Made by a program: the position numbers and the translations under genes | Source: Amanita rubescens | Lineage: Eukaryota; Basidiomycota; Agaricomycetes; Agaricales; Amanitaceae | Assembly (NCBI GenBank): GCA_015039365.1 | Contig: WION01000233.1 | Span: 1-64,000, forward strand | DNA: 64,000 nucleotides | Direction: 5' to 3' | The notes under the pieces: generated by a model | Told to the model about the DNA's origin: nothing | Database searches by the model: none | Seen by the model: the letters and a program-made list of their open reading frames with translations, nothing else | Shown: positions 21,563-32,623 of the stretch, piece after piece | Layout: each line of letters opens with the position of its first letter | Position numbering within the stretch: the first letter of the stretch is position 1

Positions 21563-21997
21563 TCATGATTTTTCTGCCTCCACTTGAACTGACGAAAGGA
21601 ATTCAACAACATTTTCCAGTGAGGAAGAAATCGCTACGCTACCTTTCTCCAAATCCTTCTTCTCCCAATGACTCAACTCATCTCCTGGTGACTGTTTCCT
21701 CCCAAACAAGACATCCTTCCATGATATCATCCCCTCCTCTCTTCCAGCTGTCGGAGTATTGTCCTTCACCAACGGCCTCCTCGCCAACCGCTTGAGTCGC
21801 TCGAGAGTTTCATTCGAACCGGACCTTTGCGAGTCCAAGCGCAACTGTTCTGCAATAGTCTCTAGGATGGATATCCGCGCGTTGACGCTGGCTTCTTCAT
21901 CGCTGTATGTTCTCCGTTTGTCCACGAGATGGATAGAAATGGTGGTGACGGCGATGGCGAAGACGGTGTGTGGGATGTACTTTGTCGCGATGCGCAT
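21563..21997 (-). CDS. Hypothetical small membrane protein
   Basis: Single exon. Starting at MRIATKYIPHTVF (21997) the product is 144 aa. Residues about 5-24 (KYIPHTVFAIAVTTISIHLV) form one membrane span at the N-terminus, followed by a basic KRR, a helical stretch with coiled-coil character (SVNARISILETIAEQLRL) and a polar C-terminal half. Two upstream in-frame ATGs (22060, 22195) would lengthen it, but the one at 22195 would overlap the divergent gene starting at 22176, which is why I prefer 21997. Not a family I can name; a small tail-out membrane protein of fungi is the likeliest description. Confidence 0.6.
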   Translation of the reverse strand: MRIATKYIPHTVFAIAVTTISIHLVDKRRTYSDEEASVNARISILETIAEQLRLDSQRSGSNETLERLKRLARRPLVKDNTPTAGREEGMISWKDVLFGRKQSPGDELSHWEKKDLEKGSVAISSSLENVVEFLSSVQVEAEKS

Positions 21998-22175
21998 CGC
22001 GTGCCAACAAGGGCTGGAGTTGGTTATGTTTGGTCCACCTTGGACTCTGCTCTGTCTCATGTCGGCCACGATGAATCCTGGTGGGGTGGGGTAGCTGCGC
22101 GCATCTCTCCTGCTTGCTCTTGCTCCGTTACTTTCGAGGATATTTGAAAAATCTTGTACTGGCCAGGAGACGACG

Positions 22176-23027
22176 ATGATTTGGGCTGAAGACAATGAAA
22201 CTGACGATTCGTCTCTTTTTCATCCATCGCCGCCCGAGACGTCAGTTTCGAGGACACGGCGCGCGGAACAGGTAGTCCAGAGACCACAAAACTCTCCCGT
22301 ATTGATATCGACACCATCGCCTGTTTCTTTGGAGTTCTCGTCCGATTCGTCCTCGTCCAGTGATCTATCAACCACGACGCTATCCATTGTATCGCAGACT
22401 TCTATCAGCGCATCACTCTTGGACTTTCTAGATGACGAAGAAGAAATTCGTGGAGAACCTCCTATCGGTGGGCCTCCCAGGACTGTTCAGGTCTCTGGTC
22501 CAGAACGTCTCGTGCGTTTGCAAGGTTCCGATCCCGCTAACGACTTGCGGAAGCCCGCATCACCCCAGTTTCTGGCTCCACCCAGAAGACTCACACCTGC
22601 CCCCGTGAGCCCGGTCGCCACATCTTCTCGTTACCCTCCTAGAGTCGAGCTTTCTGCCTCAAGGTCGCAGGCACGGAAAGCATCCAAGAGACTCCGGGGC
22701 TATAAAGAGATTTCACGCAAGCTTAATTTGCTATCTCAAGACCTTCACTATCGCGACGACACGCGTCGTCAAGAAAGCAAAGATGTAATGCATACCATTA
22801 CGACGTTACGGGATCGGTTGCGGCACCTGCATCGGATTCATGAGGAACGGATGGCGACACATATATCTCCAGTTGCAGTCCCGAGATCTCGGACGTCAGG
22901 AAGTGCCGGTTCTTCGACGGGGATAACGGGGCTCGAGTACATCGACTCGGGGAATCCAGATGATCTTGATTATTCGTATATCTCCTCGCATCATTCAGGC
23001 GAGTTTGTCACGGAAGAATATTCGTGA
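22176..23027 (+). CDS. Hypothetical Ser/Pro-rich protein with C-terminal helical region
   Basis: Single exon of 283 aa. The first two thirds are low complexity (SSDSSSSSDLSTTT, PPRRLTPAPVSP), the kind of sequence expected to be disordered. From about residue 160 a basic, helix-prone region follows: SRSQARKASKRLRGYKEISR, LNLLSQDLHYRDDTRRQESK, HTITTLRDRLRHLHRIHEER, with heptad-like leucines. It is divergent from the membrane protein at 21563-21997 with a 178-bp gap. A decayed duplicate of its 3' part lies about 0.6 kb downstream, at 23340-23580. No domain recognised. Confidence 0.6.
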   Translation: MIWAEDNETDDSSLFHPSPPETSVSRTRRAEQVVQRPQNSPVLISTPSPVSLEFSSDSSSSSDLSTTTLSIVSQTSISASLLDFLDDEEEIRGEPPIGGPPRTVQVSGPERLVRLQGSDPANDLRKPASPQFLAPPRRLTPAPVSPVATSSRYPPRVELSASRSQARKASKRLRGYKEISRKLNLLSQDLHYRDDTRRQESKDVMHTITTLRDRLRHLHRIHEERMATHISPVAVPRSRTSGSAGSSTGITGLEYIDSGNPDDLDYSYISSHHSGEFVTEEYS

Positions 23028-23339
23028 TGCATGCGAGAGGCTGGGAATGGGTAAGAAACCTCTTTTCCGTCATTAATCATGCGCTGACTTGTCGGATACA
23101 TATTTTTAAGTAGGGTCGTTATACATGGTTACTGTGGCAATGGCGAACTCATTATGGTACTGGGAAAGCTCATGAAACGCACCATCCATGTAACTCATGA
23201 ATCATTAATGCTATTATCTTGATTTCCTGCGCGTCGACTCCTAAAACTTTCGTGGGATGGCCTGCCGAGAATGTCTAGCAGGCCCGAGGACCATGGTTCG
23301 GGCGCCCAAATCGCAAGATTCGTTGCTTCTGCATTTTTC

Positions 23340-23580
23340 CGCGTAACCTCATCTTTTTTTCGGCAGTCCTCGTGCAGCGGTTTACCTTCACTGACGCGTC
23401 GTCAAGAAAGCAAAGTAATGGACAGTATCACGACGGAATCAGCTGCAAGATCCACTTCGAATCCATGAGGGATGGATAGTGAACGCTTTTCCCTGCTGCA
23501 ATTACGAGTCAAGAAATCCGCTGCTTCGATGGAGATGACGCCGCTCAAGGATATCGACAGGAACAAGCCGTGGTAATAGG
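23340..23580 (+). pseudogene. Decayed partial copy of the gene at 22176-23027
   Basis: ACGCGTCGTCAAGAAAGCAA is shared exactly with 22762-22781 of the upstream gene. ACGACGGA, ATTCATGAGG-like, GATGGAGATGACGCC and a GACTCGGGGAA-like end follow in the same order with gaps and stops. It is a tandem duplicate of the helical 3' part, now non-coding. Confidence 0.6.
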
Positions 23581-23625
23581 TAAGAAATCGTTTTTGTGAG
23601 ATACAACAGATATCTGATTACAGAA

Positions 23626-24437
23626 CTAGGAAAGCTCAGGAAATTCCTTCTTTATGTCGACGTCAGTCACAGGGAACAACCACAAGCGCTGGCTAGCCAT
23701 CCCTTGTAGCTTGTAGATCCTCAATGCTGTGTTAACCCCAATTTCCGCCACATTATCTTCTGCCAGTCGTAAATTCGTCCTCTTTATGAGCTCTCGGATA
23801 GCTGAAAGCCGCCACTCTTTATCCCATATACCGAATTGCTTCGCCAGCTTCAATTTCTCAATTCCTCCCAACTGCATTTTGCTTAACTGTCTGACCGCAA
23901 ACTTGCCCATCTTTTCCATCTGCCAGAAGTACGACACTTTTAGTATGTCTACCCATTCCTCTTTCGAAGAGAAGGGTGGCGTCTGATCATAGATTCTGCA
24001 AGAAATGAGCTGTGAGAATAGTAAAACAGGTGTTTTTGCGTGCGTACGCTGTTTTCCGGAGAGTTAAAAATGATTTACGTGCCCTTTCGTTTATTTTGGT
24101 ACACGTGAAAGGATTTTGTAGCGTTCCAGCTCCACCAACTGCCACATCTTCCACCTCTCCTCGTCCGAGGATCTGTCGAATTAAGATCCGTTCAAACACT
24201 CCGGAGTCGATAAGATAATACATCGGGAATTTGAAAAGTGTATGGTTGAGCTGGTTTGGGAGAACATCAGCAATCGCCTCAAAGCTGCCACTCGTATCCC
24301 CTTGCCTCAAAGTACACGTCCCTGGTATATACCCGGGATTTCTGGAGGTCCTGAACGAAGCCAAAACTCAGAAGCGAGTCTTTCCATCCGAAACCGTGCC
24401 CGAATTGACAGCGATTCTGGGACATCTTCTCTGTCAT
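23626..24437 (-). CDS. BTB/POZ-domain protein 1
   Basis: Exons 24437-24306, 24250-24048 and 23995-23626 give 234 aa. The BTB-like core begins in exon 1 (RDVYFE) and runs through LNHTLFKFPMYYLIDSGVF, the strand-helix that starts most fungal BTB domains (V-x-x-x-LFK(V/F)P...S-x-VF). The second half, LKVSYFWQMEKMGKFAVRQL to MASQRLWLFP, is the helical follow-on found in its neighbours. Intron 1 uses a GC donor (GCAAGG...CCAG), as in BTB 2, its closest relative. BTB proteins dimerise and often recruit substrates to Cullin-3 ubiquitin ligases or act in transcription; nothing here fixes the role. Start alternatives are 24437 and 24425. Confidence 0.72.
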
Positions 24438-25094
24438 GCACTCTTGTAGAGCTGGGACGATGTCAAGGTATAGCACACGTGTATGTTGCATGTTCGCCTT
24501 CTGATGATGTTATCTACTGCACTAGGCAGGTTACGCCCTATCTCCTCCGGAGATTAGCGGTGTCAATTAAAAAACTGGGACATGGAAACTGGATTCGGAA
24601 GATATGGAATTGCCTCGACCGCCTCGACCAACGGTTGCAATTCACTTGCTAGTCGCAGTAGTCGCGCATCCATTCGAGAACTAAATCAGGGAGAAGGTCC
24701 CTCAGACCCCACGCGAAGCCTCCTATCGATGACTTACTGTTAATAAGCCCGAAAGATTACGACTTTCCATGCAGATGAATATTGAAATGAGGCATGATCT
24801 TTCTGGAAAACCTCTCTTCGTTGCTGAATACTCCAACATGAATGTTCACAGCGGAAACATTCACGTGAAGACTCGCAGTGGCTTCAGTGAGTACACGGCC
24901 CATGTTCACGTCCCCAGTATTCGACCGTCACACTGCGTAGTCGATAAGAGAATGCGCGAGCTGTCCCTCCACATTATATTTAACTCTTCAGATTTTCCTA
25001 TGATGTCTCGCAATTCATTGGACATTGAATTCAGTTTCGGATGTTTCTCGACAAGATGCCCAACTACTATTACACTGGTACGCTAAATACAGTA
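24438..25094. other. Intergenic, no supported gene
   Basis: Upstream of BTB 1 and downstream of BTB 2. A 105-codon plus frame (24769) has no recognisable features. Confidence 0.5.
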
Positions 25095-25890
25095 TTAAAG
25101 AAGTTCAGGAAACACTTTCTTTATGTTCGAGTCAGACACGGGAAATAAAAGGCGCTGGCTAGCCATGCCACGTAGCTCGCATATCCTTAATACGACATCC
25201 ACCCCGATTTCCTGCACGTCGGCTTCTGAGAAATCTATATTCGTCTTTATCAATTCTCGAATTGCCGTTAGCTTCCACTCTTTATCCCGGATATCGTATC
25301 GCTTCGCAAGCTTTAATTTCTCGACGCCTCCTATTTGCATCTTGCTCAGCTGGTCCACTGTGAACTTGCCCAACTTGTCCATCTTCCAAAAGTATGACAC
25401 TTTTAAAATGTCAAGCCATTCTCCTTTCCCGACAATGGCAGGCCCTTGATCATAGACTCTGCGAGGAAGTATACGTTAGACGGTGCAGAGCTGGCGCCAT
25501 AATAATTACTACGTACGCTGTTCTCTGGAGAGCCAGAAATGATTCAAGCGCCCTCTTATCTATCGTCGAGCAACCGAAAGGGTCTTGTGCTGTTCCAGCT
25601 CCGCTAATCTCCACGTCATCTTCGAGCGCCGCGAACTTGAAGATCCGTTCAAATACTGGAGAATCCCTCAGGTGATATTTTGGGAACTTAAATATGGTAT
25701 TGTCGATCTGATTTTGGATAGTCAGCATAATGGTCAAGCCGCGCCACTCGCATCCAGTGCTTGCCTCAAAGAAAACATCCTCCGTATAAAATATAGGGTG
25801 TTTCTGGTAGTCACCGTAGTAACTCGGAGGTGTGTCTTTCATCGAGTCATCGTCGTGCATAGCCTGAGATCGACGGTTCTTCCTAGTCAT
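25095..25890 (-). CDS. BTB/POZ-domain protein 2
   Basis: Exons 25890-25765, 25707-25517 and 25458-25095, 226 aa, same exon phases as BTB 1. Exon 1 encodes a polar leader ending TEDVFFE; exon 2 gives IDNTIFKFPKYHLRDSPVFE, then a Gly/Asp-rich loop with GAGTAQDPFGCSTIDKRAL; exon 3 gives VYDQGPAIVGKGEWLDILKV, YFWKMDKLGKFTVDQLSKMQ and ends FPVSDSNIKKVFPELL. Intron 1 again has a GC donor (GCAAGC). The IDKRALESFLAL segment is where other BTB proteins have the short loop before the last BTB helices. Confidence 0.72.
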
Positions 25891-26251
25891 CTCTCATGCA
25901 CTTGCGGAGCTGGGAGGATGCTAAGAGATCCGACACGTGTTTGAGAAGTCCGTGTTCGCCTTTTAATAGTAGTGTTATCTACCACACTAGGCAAGATATA
26001 CCCAGGCTCACTTCTCCGCAGTTTCATGTCGCTGCGATTGGAAAGAATCGTAAGCTTAAAGATTGGCGGATTTGTCGATGTGGCGATTGGCTTAAATTAC
26101 GAGATAAAGTCGATTTGATAAATGATCAGTTGGCCGTTTGTAATATCAATTAATACCTGTCACACAGATGCTAAAGGTCGCATATCCTTGCCGAAACGAG
26201 TCCATGTGCATGTCGATCAGTTTAAACGTTTACTACTGTACATATGCAGGG
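25891..26251. other. Intergenic, nothing seen
   Basis: Gap between BTB 2 and BTB 3; no frame, repeat or RNA signal I can support. Confidence 0.5.
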
Positions 26252-27022
26252 TTACGAACGAAAACCGAAACGAGTCCTGATCTCTGCAGACACGTCTACC
26301 CCCGCCACTCCTCGTTTGGAAATCGCCCACCGATAATATGAACGATCATAGCAGCAATCTTCACGAAGCGCCATTACCTTGAGCGCATAGTCCAAACCAA
26401 TCAAGGCGAAATCGTCTCTGTTCAGAGGCTCTGCGCGTTGCACCAATCGTTGAAGGCCCGGTATAAGCCATTCCCCCACGTCATGTTCAAGTGATAATTT
26501 TACTTGTTTCGCTGGTTGATTTTCGAGCAGCGGAGTCATTTTCTCTACTGCCTCTTCCTTCACATCTTCCATATCCCATAACGCAGCAAGCTGGAAGACT
26601 GATGACCATTCGTCGAGTGTCGTCAGCGGGTGCGAATCAGAAGATTGTCTTCATAAATAATAATCAGCACATATTTGAAAAAAACCAGTGCTTTACATAC
26701 TTGATTGGGATTAAGTACCTAAGTAATCGGATAAAATCGATTGCCGTGATTCCATCCAGTGTCAAAGGTTGGTCATCGGATGTACCATCCGCTTTGGTAC
26801 CCGGTGGGACAGGCAATGAGAGCATGTCTCGAAATACTTGAGATTGGTGCACGAATAGTTGGCGAGGAACTTTGAAGAGTCTATTCTCAACCTGTAGGCA
26901 GGACAAATATTTAAAGATAGGTGGAGCAGTGTGATACTTATACGAACCTGAAATATTATATCGTGCAAATAGAATTCTTCGTCATGAAAGATAGCGGCTT
27001 TACTCATAGGTAACGTCGCCAT
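26252..27022 (-). CDS. BTB/POZ-domain protein 3
   Basis: Exons 27022-26948, 26891-26701 and 26648-26252, 220 aa. Exon 1 reads MATLPMSKAAIFHDEEFYLH then DIIFQ; exon 2 opens VENRLFKVPRQLFVHQSQVF and carries SLPVPPGTKADGTSDDQPL and the BTB strand-helix ITAIDFIRLLRYL; exon 3 has LTTLDEWSSVFQLAALWDME, DVKEEAVEKMTPLLENQPAK and a C-terminus with CCYDRSYYRW. The 'EFYL-x-DI-F-Q / VE-(N/D)-LFKVP' junction across intron 1 is identical in position in BTB 3-9, showing common descent. Closest relative is BTB 4. Confidence 0.8.
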
Positions 27023-27383
27023 GATTGTTGCGTGAATGGTGGCGACCGAGGTAGCGCTTATCGATCTTTATACAAGGCCACTTCGTACTATTGTTCCCAG
27101 ACATCCACTGTGCGTGAAACGTAAAATGCTGCGCAAAGAGCAAGAAGGCCTCAAGGCTGTCCATTAGTGTGCTCGCGCAGTGTGCGGCGGCTGCGAGGAA
27201 GTAAATTGTTTGTATTTATTTATCTAATAGATTCAGAAGTAGAATTCGAGAACTCAGTACTCAGCCTCAGAATTCCGGAAGGGCGGGTCAGATCGTAGAA
27301 GCAGATAAGTGAACATGTAGCAGTTGGCACCGAGTTCCATTTGGTGACCGGCCTAAACCGCTACAATTGCGTACTTGTACATA
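27023..27383. other. Intergenic, nothing seen
   Basis: Gap between BTB 3 and BTB 4, no supported feature. Confidence 0.5.
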
Positions 27384-28120
27384 TCACTGACGAATGTTGA
27401 AGCGAACTTGGATTTCTTTAGCGAAGTCCAGTGGAACCTCTCCCCGTCGCTGAACGCTCCAAGAGCCTGAGCTATGACAGCAGTCTTCACGAAGAGTCAT
27501 GATCTGGAGTGCGTAATCCAAGCCAATTAAATCGATATCGTCCTTATTCAAAGGCTCTACGCGCTGCACCAATCGGTTAAGGCCAGGTACCAGCCATTCC
27601 ATGACTCCGTGTTCAACCGATAATTTTACTTGCTTTGCTGGTTGCTTTTCGAGTAATGGGGTCATTTTCTGTATCGCCTCTGCCTTTACATCTTCCATAT
27701 CCCATAACGCGGCAAGCTTGAAGACTGATGTCCACTCATCGAGAGTCTTGAGTGGATAAAGTTGTCTTCGTAAATTAGTATATACTTGGGTGGACTTTAT
27801 GACATGCCTACTTTGCAGGGAATAGGAATCGGAGCAATCGAACGAAGTCGATCGCCATGATTCCATCCAGTTTCAAAGGCTTGCTATCAGATGTACCATC
27901 CGCTAAGATCCCCTCTGGGACGGGTAACGAAAACATGTCTCTGAACACTTGAGACTCTTGTATGAAGACGCGACGAGGAACTTTGAAAAGTCGATTCTCC
28001 ACCTGTAGGCATTATCTTAGCAGAGATTGTAAGGATGAAAGCATGTTGCTTCCACACCTGTATAACTATATCCTGGAAGTAGAATTCTTCGTCGTGCATA
28101 ACGGGTTTTGCTTCCGCCAT
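27384..28120 (-). CDS. BTB/POZ-domain protein 4
   Basis: Exons 28120-28058, 28002-27812 and 27765-27384, 211 aa. Exon 1 reads MAEAKPVMHDEEFYFQDIVI, Q; exon 2 VENRLFKVPRRVFIQESQVF with SLPVPEGILADGTSDSKPLK; exon 3 LKTLDEWTSVFKLAALWDME and ends RRGEVPLDFAKEIQVRFNIR. Near-colinear with BTB 3 throughout, consistent with a recent tandem duplication; the last 40 residues differ most. Function beyond protein-protein interaction is not visible. Confidence 0.8.
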
Positions 28121-28902
28121 CCTCTCGTGAATGGATATAAGTACTTTCTCAAGAGATGGTTAATAAAAGAAGCGGCTTCGGCATCATCCGTGACGCGTGA
28201 TGCATTGATGGCGCGTCGTTCGAGATTGATTGGCGCATCCGACTCAGCAGGTCGCGCAACGTTCAGATTTGGACACCTCAAGGCCTCACGCTCATGAATA
28301 CCGTCCTCAAGGGTGAAATAACATCTATAACATTCATAACATTGCCGTCGGCAGCATATAACCAAGCAACACGCGGCAGGAATCACATTACCCCGAGCAC
28401 AACATCCCCCCCCCAAAAAAAGAAAGTCATAGAAGCCGCATTACATCAGAGCTGAGGGTGGTCCATTGGTTTCACTTGGCGCAAGGGAATATAAACGGAT
28501 CCGAACTCAATGCCGTAATTACTCAAGAAGCACTAACGGCGACCAAGTGAAACATGTACAGAACGTGACTTTGCCAGCTTTTCCACCCCGCCCCGGTCTA
28601 TAGTACGCGAGTGCGGTACTACCAACACGGCAAAGCCAAAAACACGATTAACCGGCGCCTATAGCACTGACAAGGTATTTTGCACTTCCTCCATCGCGTT
28701 CAAACAAGCAAGCGTTTTACGAACCGTCAGTCGATGCTCACAGGACTCTTAGGGCTCAACCTCTTGAATTGAATCGAAAAACGACTATGCGACGGCCTCG
28801 CTGATACGCTCCCAACGAAGAATAAATATATTGGTACAAACATTTCGAATTTCATCAGTGCGAGCTCAATTTTATCTGTCATAAATTCATGACTGCCCCA
28901 AA
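28121..28902. other. Intergenic, no supported gene
   Basis: Contains a C/A homopolymer tract (CCCCCCCC then AAAAAA near 28408-28422). No coding or RNA signal. Confidence 0.5.
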
Positions 28903-29676
28903 TCATGGACTGAACCCCCGACGGATCGCTTGCGAAAAATCTAACGGTGCTTGCCCCCTTTCCCTTCTTGTCCATCTGCAATTGTACGGGTCGTACACGC
29001 AGGTTTCCCGTAATGCCATGACTTTCAACGCGTCTTCGGTGCCAATCAATTCCGCTTCTTCCTTGTTGAGTGGTTCTGCACGCTGGATTAGTTTATTGAG
29101 CCCAGAAATTACCCACTCCTTAACATGATGTTTTCTTCCCATGTGTGCCTGCAAAGCCGGCTTGCTCGCCATAATGGAAATCAGATTGTCCGTGGCTATT
29201 TGTTTAATGTTTGTCATCTCGAACCGACTGGCGAGGTCGAGCACTGCTGTCCATTCTTCCATCTTTTCGAATGCCGGGAACTGCGGATTTTGTGTGAAGT
29301 GCCTATAATTGCGTCATTGATGTGCACGAGCATCATTTCGCAAGACTAACAAAATCGGGTACATGCACTGTAGTAAAAGGACAAAATCTTTGGCAGCAAT
29401 GCCTTGCAGTTGTAGAGGTTGATCATCTGATAATCCGTCTGGTCGTGCACCTTTAGGTACAGGACAGCTGAGGATATCACGGAATATTTCTGACTCCTGG
29501 AGGAACAAGTGGCGCGGAACTTTGAATAGCTGATCCTCTACCTGCAAACAGAAGGCTAAGTACGAATAAGAGGGAGCATTGCACGACTGGTTTACCAGGA
29601 AGATAATGTCCTCAAAGTAATAATCTTTGTGTCGAGTGGGCATTCCGTTAATAACGTTAGTGGTAGTGTGATGCAT
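28903..29676 (-). CDS. BTB/POZ-domain protein 5
   Basis: Exons 29676-29596, 29541-29351 and 29302-28903, 223 aa (a second ATG at 29643, MPTRHKDYYFEDI, would give 212 aa and fits the length of its neighbours better). Exon 2 reads VEDQLFKVPRHLFLQESEIF, CPVPKGARPDGLSDDQPL and IAAKDFVLLLQCMYPI; exon 3 MEEWTAVLDLASRFEMTNIK, a helical part, and CVYDPYNCRW near the end, aligned with CCYDRSYYRW of BTB 3. Last gene of the left BTB row. Confidence 0.78.
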
Positions 29677-30832
29677 ATGAGGGGTGGCGGTCTTAAAGTA
29701 AGGGTAGTGTCGTACACGATTAACCTATTTATTTGTCCGAGTCCCTTTAAAGGTTACTATATTCGAGAGCCTTTGAGGAGGTTAAAAGCGCCGGGGTGTG
29801 CGACGTTTGCGCCTTGGCGTTGGTACGCACGTTCGTCAAATCATTGATTGCGAAAAGGGGTGCGTGTAATTTTACGGCCCGTGAATGGTGATAATCACGA
29901 TCGAAGGTGGTTCAAGCTTTCGTGGGTTCATGGATAACAATACCCAGCAGTTTCTAGGCCGTCTGGGCGAGTTCGCGGGATCCCACATACACATTTTTCA
30001 TAAAATACTTCGTTCCCTAGACGCACATACTACGGAAAAACACGCAAGTATCAAGGGGTACCAGTATCATCGGTATATTTTTATCAAATGCCGACACATC
30101 AACATGATGCTCTCGGAAGTCGGAACATGGTAAAGCGCCACACCGGAGACATGCTTATACCCCAACAGGAAAATAACCTCGTTATCTCGTTCGCAGCCAT
30201 ACCTGAAGCCTACCAGAGCAGTATAACCCGCTTTGCTCTATGTCACGACTCTGCGTCGGATATTTCTATAAATAGCTTTTCACATACCGCGGAGCGAACG
30301 ATCGATAGTACATCACTAGACAATTATCTGTGGCTCGACTTTCGGGTACCGTTCTGGTATGAACTCCTTTGCGGTTGCATTTAATTCACGATGGATCTTC
30401 CGCCACGGAGTGCCGCTCCCTTCGCCGCGCCAATACTGCTTGGCCTTCAAAGCATGTTCGTGCCATTCATGGCTTGTTTATCTTTCTCTATACTCCGCCA
30501 GTTCAATTCACTGGGTCCCTCAAACGCAATGATATGGTTGTTAAGCTCACGCTCCTTAATACGTTTGGATTGTCGTTGTTGTCGCAACAGTGTTGTTTGA
30601 GACGTCGATGTGGACCATACCAAGAGTCCCAAGACAGATCTGGCAGCGGTGGTGAGATAGTAGCGACGGCGTCTTCGTTCAGGGGACAAGACATCTCAAA
30701 CACTTGAGAATAGCAGTCAAATTTTCCAACGGCGGAAAGCTAAGATACACACGTCACATCAGCCATCTACCGAACTCATCTTTGTATCACAAAACAGTTC
30801 ATAACACTGCAACTTGCGAGCAAAGGATCCTG
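29677..30832. other. Intergenic, no supported gene
   Basis: Several 70-110-codon frames overlap on both strands near 30370-30710, without a recognisable product or codon bias that singles one out. No repeats found. Confidence 0.45.
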
Positions 30833-32623
30833 TTATTGAACAATCGTCGTCGAGCCTATGGTAAGGACAGATGTCCCACCATCGAGCGTAATACGCCGTC
30901 GGGTTTTCATCAGGATGTAGAGACGCCCGATCTGAGCGACAGTTTTCCCGTCTAGTATTAGACCTGACGGTGCCAAAACCATTGCTTGGCCGGTCTCGAG
31001 GATTGTCAGCTAGATTCTTCCCAAAGCAGATTGTTGCTTACTTTTAGTCCAACGATTTTTTCAAAGACGTCTTCAGTGGATATTTGTGCAGAAACATGTC
31101 GCTTTATATGCTCCCACCACTCCGGGGAGGAAAAGCGATGTAAGACCATAACGGTACACAAGTCCAGAATAACAGGCGGAATGACTGTTGGTTCTAGAGC
31201 CAGCGTCAGGTGGGGCGAAGGATCTAAAACTTTTCTTCACCTTGCGTACTAACGAGAACCCTCATAGCCAGGTGCCGCTGCTCACGGACCAACGTCAACA
31301 ATGTCTTCACGAGGCCATTTGTCGTTCCACGCTCGAGATACTAGAGAAGAATTTGTGAACCCGAAAAGGTCATAATGTATAACGACAAACTTTGTGCGCT
31401 TCGTCGACTAGGAGAACTTTCCCGGTGTTGACTTCGGCGCGTACAAATAAGCGAACGACGATTTCGAACAGACTACATGCCGATGTAGCGTCAATGAATG
31501 TATCTGTCAGATCCACAATGGTCAGACGACCAGGAGCAAAGCGCAGTTGTTGTCGGCCCCACGGCAACAAGAACGTTTTAAGTAACGCCATTCTTTGTTC
31601 CAACCCGGCAAGTTGTGCAGGGTTAAAGCTTTTTTTTCGTATTTCGAGTTCTGCTTTGAACCGGTCAAGAGTGAATGTTTCACCAAGGTCCCGAAGAATG
31701 GACTGCAAGAAGATTTAGCGTTTATGCTTGATTCCAACATAAATGTCAATAGACATACCATTACAATCTGCATGTATAATGGGGCAGACTCAAGTGAGTC
31801 GATGGCCATCATGGTGAGAAACGCCTCAGCGTCCAGTTCGCTCTCGTCAAACAAGAGTGGCGCAATGGTGACATTTGCACCGAGAGGTGCGTATACGCGT
31901 TTCCGCGTTCCCAGAGAAGACTTTGGTACATAGACACGTACTTTCGGCGTTTTAATACCCTTTGATCGTGGAACACCAATATATGCCGCTTCGCTGGGTA
32001 GCCCGTTTGGACCACCATTGCCGTAGTGGAGGACGAGACCCGACAGCGGTTGTTTTAATGATCCGATGGGTGTATATTGAGGCACGAGCATCGATTCTAG
32101 AATAATAGAGACCGTGTGTGATTTTCCGGAGCCCTGGACACCGCAGACCACCGCTGAGAAAGGAGTATTCTGTGGGATCACATCAGCATGACATATCATT
32201 GGATGCGCTGATACTCACCGTATTCAAGTACAGTCTGGGGTCCTCGAGGGACCGTACGCCATCTTTTGATCTGAATAAAAGTTTCAACATAAAGGCCTTC
32301 GCAGTGCGCATCACTTAGTACTGACCCGACGCCAAGGATTTTCCCCATGAGACCATACTGACCGATATTTCTTTCTCCGCCGACGGCGACATATGCATCG
32401 CGTGTCAGTATCGGAGCGGTTAAAAGCTCATGATCATCGGTTTGATCCTTGTTGTCTTCCTCGACATCATCCAAGAGTGTAAACTCCTGTGAAGAATAAG
32501 AACATGTAGATCAGTAGATGCAAGACGAATCAGACGCCCACTCACCGGATCTTTCTCGCCGTTAAAGATTGTTCCCCTCATGGAACTGCTGGCTGTAGGT
32601 CCGTCCTGATACAACCAGGGCAT
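30833..32623 (-). pseudogene. P-loop ATPase (HerA/FtsK-like Walker motifs) with single-base frameshift
   Basis: Seven exons: 32623-32546, 32486-32219, 32169-31759, 31702-31391, 31340-31241, 31193-31042, 31009-30833. The product (about 498 aa once one base is ignored) has Walker A VVCGVQGSGKSHT, a SLKQPLSGLVLHYGNGGPN segment, Walker B VLLVDEAHK, and LLTLVREQRHLAMRVLVSTQ / TVIPPVILDLCTVMVLHRFS, the sensor region of HerA/FtsK-type ATPases; the same N-terminal extension (SSSMRGTIFNGEKDPEFTLL) recurs in many basidiomycete homologues. All exon phases agree except exon 2: one extra base in an A-run (32264-32267) shifts the frame before SLEDPRLYLNT. Either a real inactivating insertion or a sequencing error. 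Confidence 0.78.
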
